A DNA stretch of 15,089 nt from Alphaproteobacteria bacterium (GTDB lineage Bacteria; Pseudomonadota; Alphaproteobacteria; Micropepsales; Micropepsaceae), in NCBI GenBank assembly GCA_017307315.1, contig JAFKFF010000306.1, positions 1 to 15,089 of the forward strand, written 5' to 3'. The stretch's first letter is position 1; each line of letters starts with the position of its first letter. Shown here one piece after another: positions 14,200 to 15,089 of the stretch. A program made the translations under genes and the position numbers. Below the pieces are notes generated by a model, which saw only the letters and a program-made list of their open reading frames with translations, had not been told where the DNA came from and did no database searches.

Positions 14200-14404
14200 G
14201 AAAAGACAACCCCCAGCGCCGCGCGAACGCCGCCTCAGCGGCGTGCATCGCGACGGCGCCACTGGCGATGCGTTGCTGCATCTGTGCATGTTCGGCGCGA
14301 TAAGTTCGATTTCGCCGCAGGAACTCGGCGGCTATGTCGGCGCGCCCGAGAGCGTCGGACAGTCCGCCGGCGCGTCGCTGGCGACGCCCTGGCGGCGTCG
14401 GCAT
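14183..14404 (-). CDS. fseA: FseA-like activator, N-terminal part with DUF6499 domain (first half of +1 frameshift pair)
   Basis: The zero-frame product is 73 residues. ALGRADIAAEFLRRNRTYRA and the following helical region to ARRWGLSF match the DUF6499 domain, which packs against DUF2285 in FseA and is the target of the antiactivator QseM. After SF the zero frame adds only RNGTR and stops. Reading +1 instead continues into the DUF2285 half. The ATG at 14404 is preferred over upstream TTG/ATG codons (14458, 14452) because GGGAGG lies 5 bases before it and nothing comparable precedes the others. In most DUF6499 proteins I recall, the two domains are either fused or split in this way. Both halves are otherwise intact. 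Confidence 0.82.
   Translation of the reverse strand: MPTPPGRRQRRAGGLSDALGRADIAAEFLRRNRTYRAEHAQMQQRIASGAVAMHAAEAAFARRWGLSFRNGTR
14195..14206 (-). promoter_or_regulatory. Candidate +1 ribosomal frameshift site (TCT TTT C GCA)
   Basis: The zero frame reads TCT TTT CGC AAC. Skipping the C at 14200 lets the Phe tRNA re-pair from TTT to TTC and continue with GCA ACG, giving S-F-A-T and restoring the conserved reading. The site resembles the TTT-CG type of +1 shift known from influenza PA-X. Programmed +1 shifting that joins DUF6499 and DUF2285 frames is established for FseA in ICEMlSymR7A. I cannot recall that element's exact site well enough to align it. Confidence 0.7.
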
Positions 14405-14542
14405 TGCATCCTCCCAACCGCGCTTCCGCGCGGATTTCAGGAAGTGCAACATCGCCAAGGGAATGTCCGTGCGATAGCGCGAAGGACGCGCACAACCATG
14501 CCGCGCGAGCCGTAATAACTCGATCCAAAATGGAGTTAAATA
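14405..14542 (-). promoter_or_regulatory. Leader between qseM-like and fseA-like genes, with two hairpins
   Basis: 138 bases. An AT-rich stretch just after the qseM-like stop (about 14505-14545) could hold a promoter; TTTAAC and TTATTA are 16 bases apart, which is weak evidence. Two perfect short hairpins follow: GCGCG-CGCGC at 14477-14491, and CCGCGC-GCGCGG with a GGAA loop at 14418-14433. The second ends 2 bases before the GGGAGG ribosome site of the fseA-like gene and could influence its translation. Confidence 0.4.
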
Positions 14543-14815
14543 TTAACGCTTTAGCGGGCGTTTGCAGCCCAGCAAGTGTGCGTAGCCGACTTCCGTCATC
14601 CACCGCGCGCGGGCAAGATGACTCTCGTGCATTGTCTTCGCCCGATCCGGTTCGGCTGCGGCATCAATGCCAAAGATCATGGCTGCTGCCTCGCGCCAAC
14701 TGGCACCATTTGCATCGGCGTCCAGCAAGCAAAGATAGGCTGCCAGATGCCCTTCGTCATAGCTGGTGAGCTGTGACGAATCGGGCGCAAGGTCATTGAA
14801 GCCCTTTTCGTCCAT
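14543..14815 (-). CDS. qseM: QseM-like antiactivator (single DUF2285 domain)
   Basis: A protein of 90 residues made almost wholly of one DUF2285 domain: LTSYDEGHLAAYLCLLDADA, then GASWREAAAMIFGID, AAEPDRAKTMHESHLARARW and MTEVGYAHLL. It has no DUF6499 partner domain. It carries about 14 acidic against 10 basic residues, four of the basic ones in the last seven, so the body is acidic. In ICEMlSymR7A, QseM is an acidic stand-alone DUF2285 protein that binds the DUF6499 domain of FseA and blocks activation. Composition and its place next to an fseA-like gene suggest the same job here. It could instead be a separate DNA-binding regulator of this family. The start is the only ATG before the domain. 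The upstream GGGGG run is a poor ribosome site. Confidence 0.75.
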   Translation of the reverse strand: MDEKGFNDLAPDSSQLTSYDEGHLAAYLCLLDADANGASWREAAAMIFGIDAAAEPDRAKTMHESHLARARWMTEVGYAHLLGCKRPLKR

Positions 14816-15089
14816 GACGCCCCCGAATATTCGCCCACGTTAACCAATAGCGTCGTCGCCGACCAATTTCGACCCGCCGGTTTGGCATAGTTGCAAGCAG
14901 AATCCGCACCGCTCAACCGATCTAAGCGGGGCTGCTGGTCTGCGGTGCGCCCCCGCAAACAGCTCCTGAACCCATGATCGGGGAGTTGGAAAACCGGATT
15001 AACTCGGTTCCTACGACCTTTAGCACCGAGGCACCTGGACATACGTCGCAGGCTCCCCGACCGCATGGTCAAGGATTGCGACGCCGTCA
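14816..15089. other. Right-end region without a recognised gene
   Basis: 274 bases upstream of the qseM-like gene. A minus-strand frame runs through it (14677-15072), but it overlaps the qseM-like gene in another phase and has no recognisable domain. Possible elements are a hairpin with arms GCGGGG/CCCCGC at 14926-14956 and an AACCG/CGGTT repeat near 14992-15009. A very tentative minus-strand promoter is TTGGTC then TAACGT, 18 bases apart, about 50 bases before the qseM-like ATG. No tRNA or integrase is seen. Confidence 0.3.

Noticed and set aside
14926..15010. tRNA, attachment site or terminator suggested by the inverted repeats
   Set aside because: No cloverleaf or CCA end, no repeated core elsewhere in the window, and no T-run after either hairpin.
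14677..15072. Minus-strand frame of 131 codons over the right end
   Set aside because: It overlaps the qseM-like gene in a different phase and shows no domain. Its last part is just the shifted reading of that gene.
1..15089. CRISPR array or insertion sequence
   Set aside because: No regularly spaced repeats, no transposase frame and no terminal inverted repeats were seen.

Overview
The window is the conjugation and regulation core of an integrative and conjugative element (ICE), or a plasmid related to one, from a GC-rich alphaproteobacterium. The P-type (Trb) transfer genes, the RlxS-type relaxase, and the DUF2840, DUF736 and TraF set match elements known from rhizobia (ICEMlSymR7A) and from sphingomonads. 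I favour a sphingomonad-like host, but that is an inference from general sequence feel and not from any marker gene. Every gene I can support lies on the minus strand, so transcription runs from position 15089 towards position 1.

In transcription order, the right end (14816-15089) holds no gene I recognise. Next is a regulatory and excision cassette. It has a 90-residue single-domain DUF2285 protein resembling the antiactivator QseM (14543-14815). It continues with an activator resembling FseA, split between a DUF6499 frame (14183-14404) and a DUF2285 frame (13621-14199). The two frames join by a +1 shift at a TTT-C-GCA site. Last is a small AlpA/RdfS-like recombination directionality factor with a TTG start (13225-13491). 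DNA-processing genes follow: a DUF2840 protein, the TraF signal peptidase, a DUF736 protein, a lytic transglycosylase, a candidate oriT with a MOBP-like nic site near 10815, and the RlxS-type relaxase (8894-10654). Then come the coupling protein TraG, a ribbon-helix-helix protein, and the mating-pair-formation run trbB-C-D-E-J-K-L, ending in the first five codons of trbF.

The genes form one working scheme. QseM- and FseA-like proteins would decide whether rdfS and the transfer genes are switched on. RdfS would favour excision, RlxS would nick oriT, and TraG would pass the relaxase-DNA complex to the Trb channel. The lytic transglycosylase and TraF would help build that channel. Many junctions overlap as ATGA, GTGA or TAATG, so translation is probably coupled.

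The two strongest anomalies are the split fseA-like gene and trbB. The fseA split looks like programmed +1 frameshifting of the kind established for ICEMlSymR7A. In trbB, roughly 77 bases including the whole Walker A loop are missing and the frame is broken. If that deletion is real, the element cannot make its own TrbB ATPase and is probably unable to transfer unless helped in trans. No integrase, attachment site, LuxR/LuxI pair, cargo genes, tRNA, CRISPR array or insertion sequence was found in the window.
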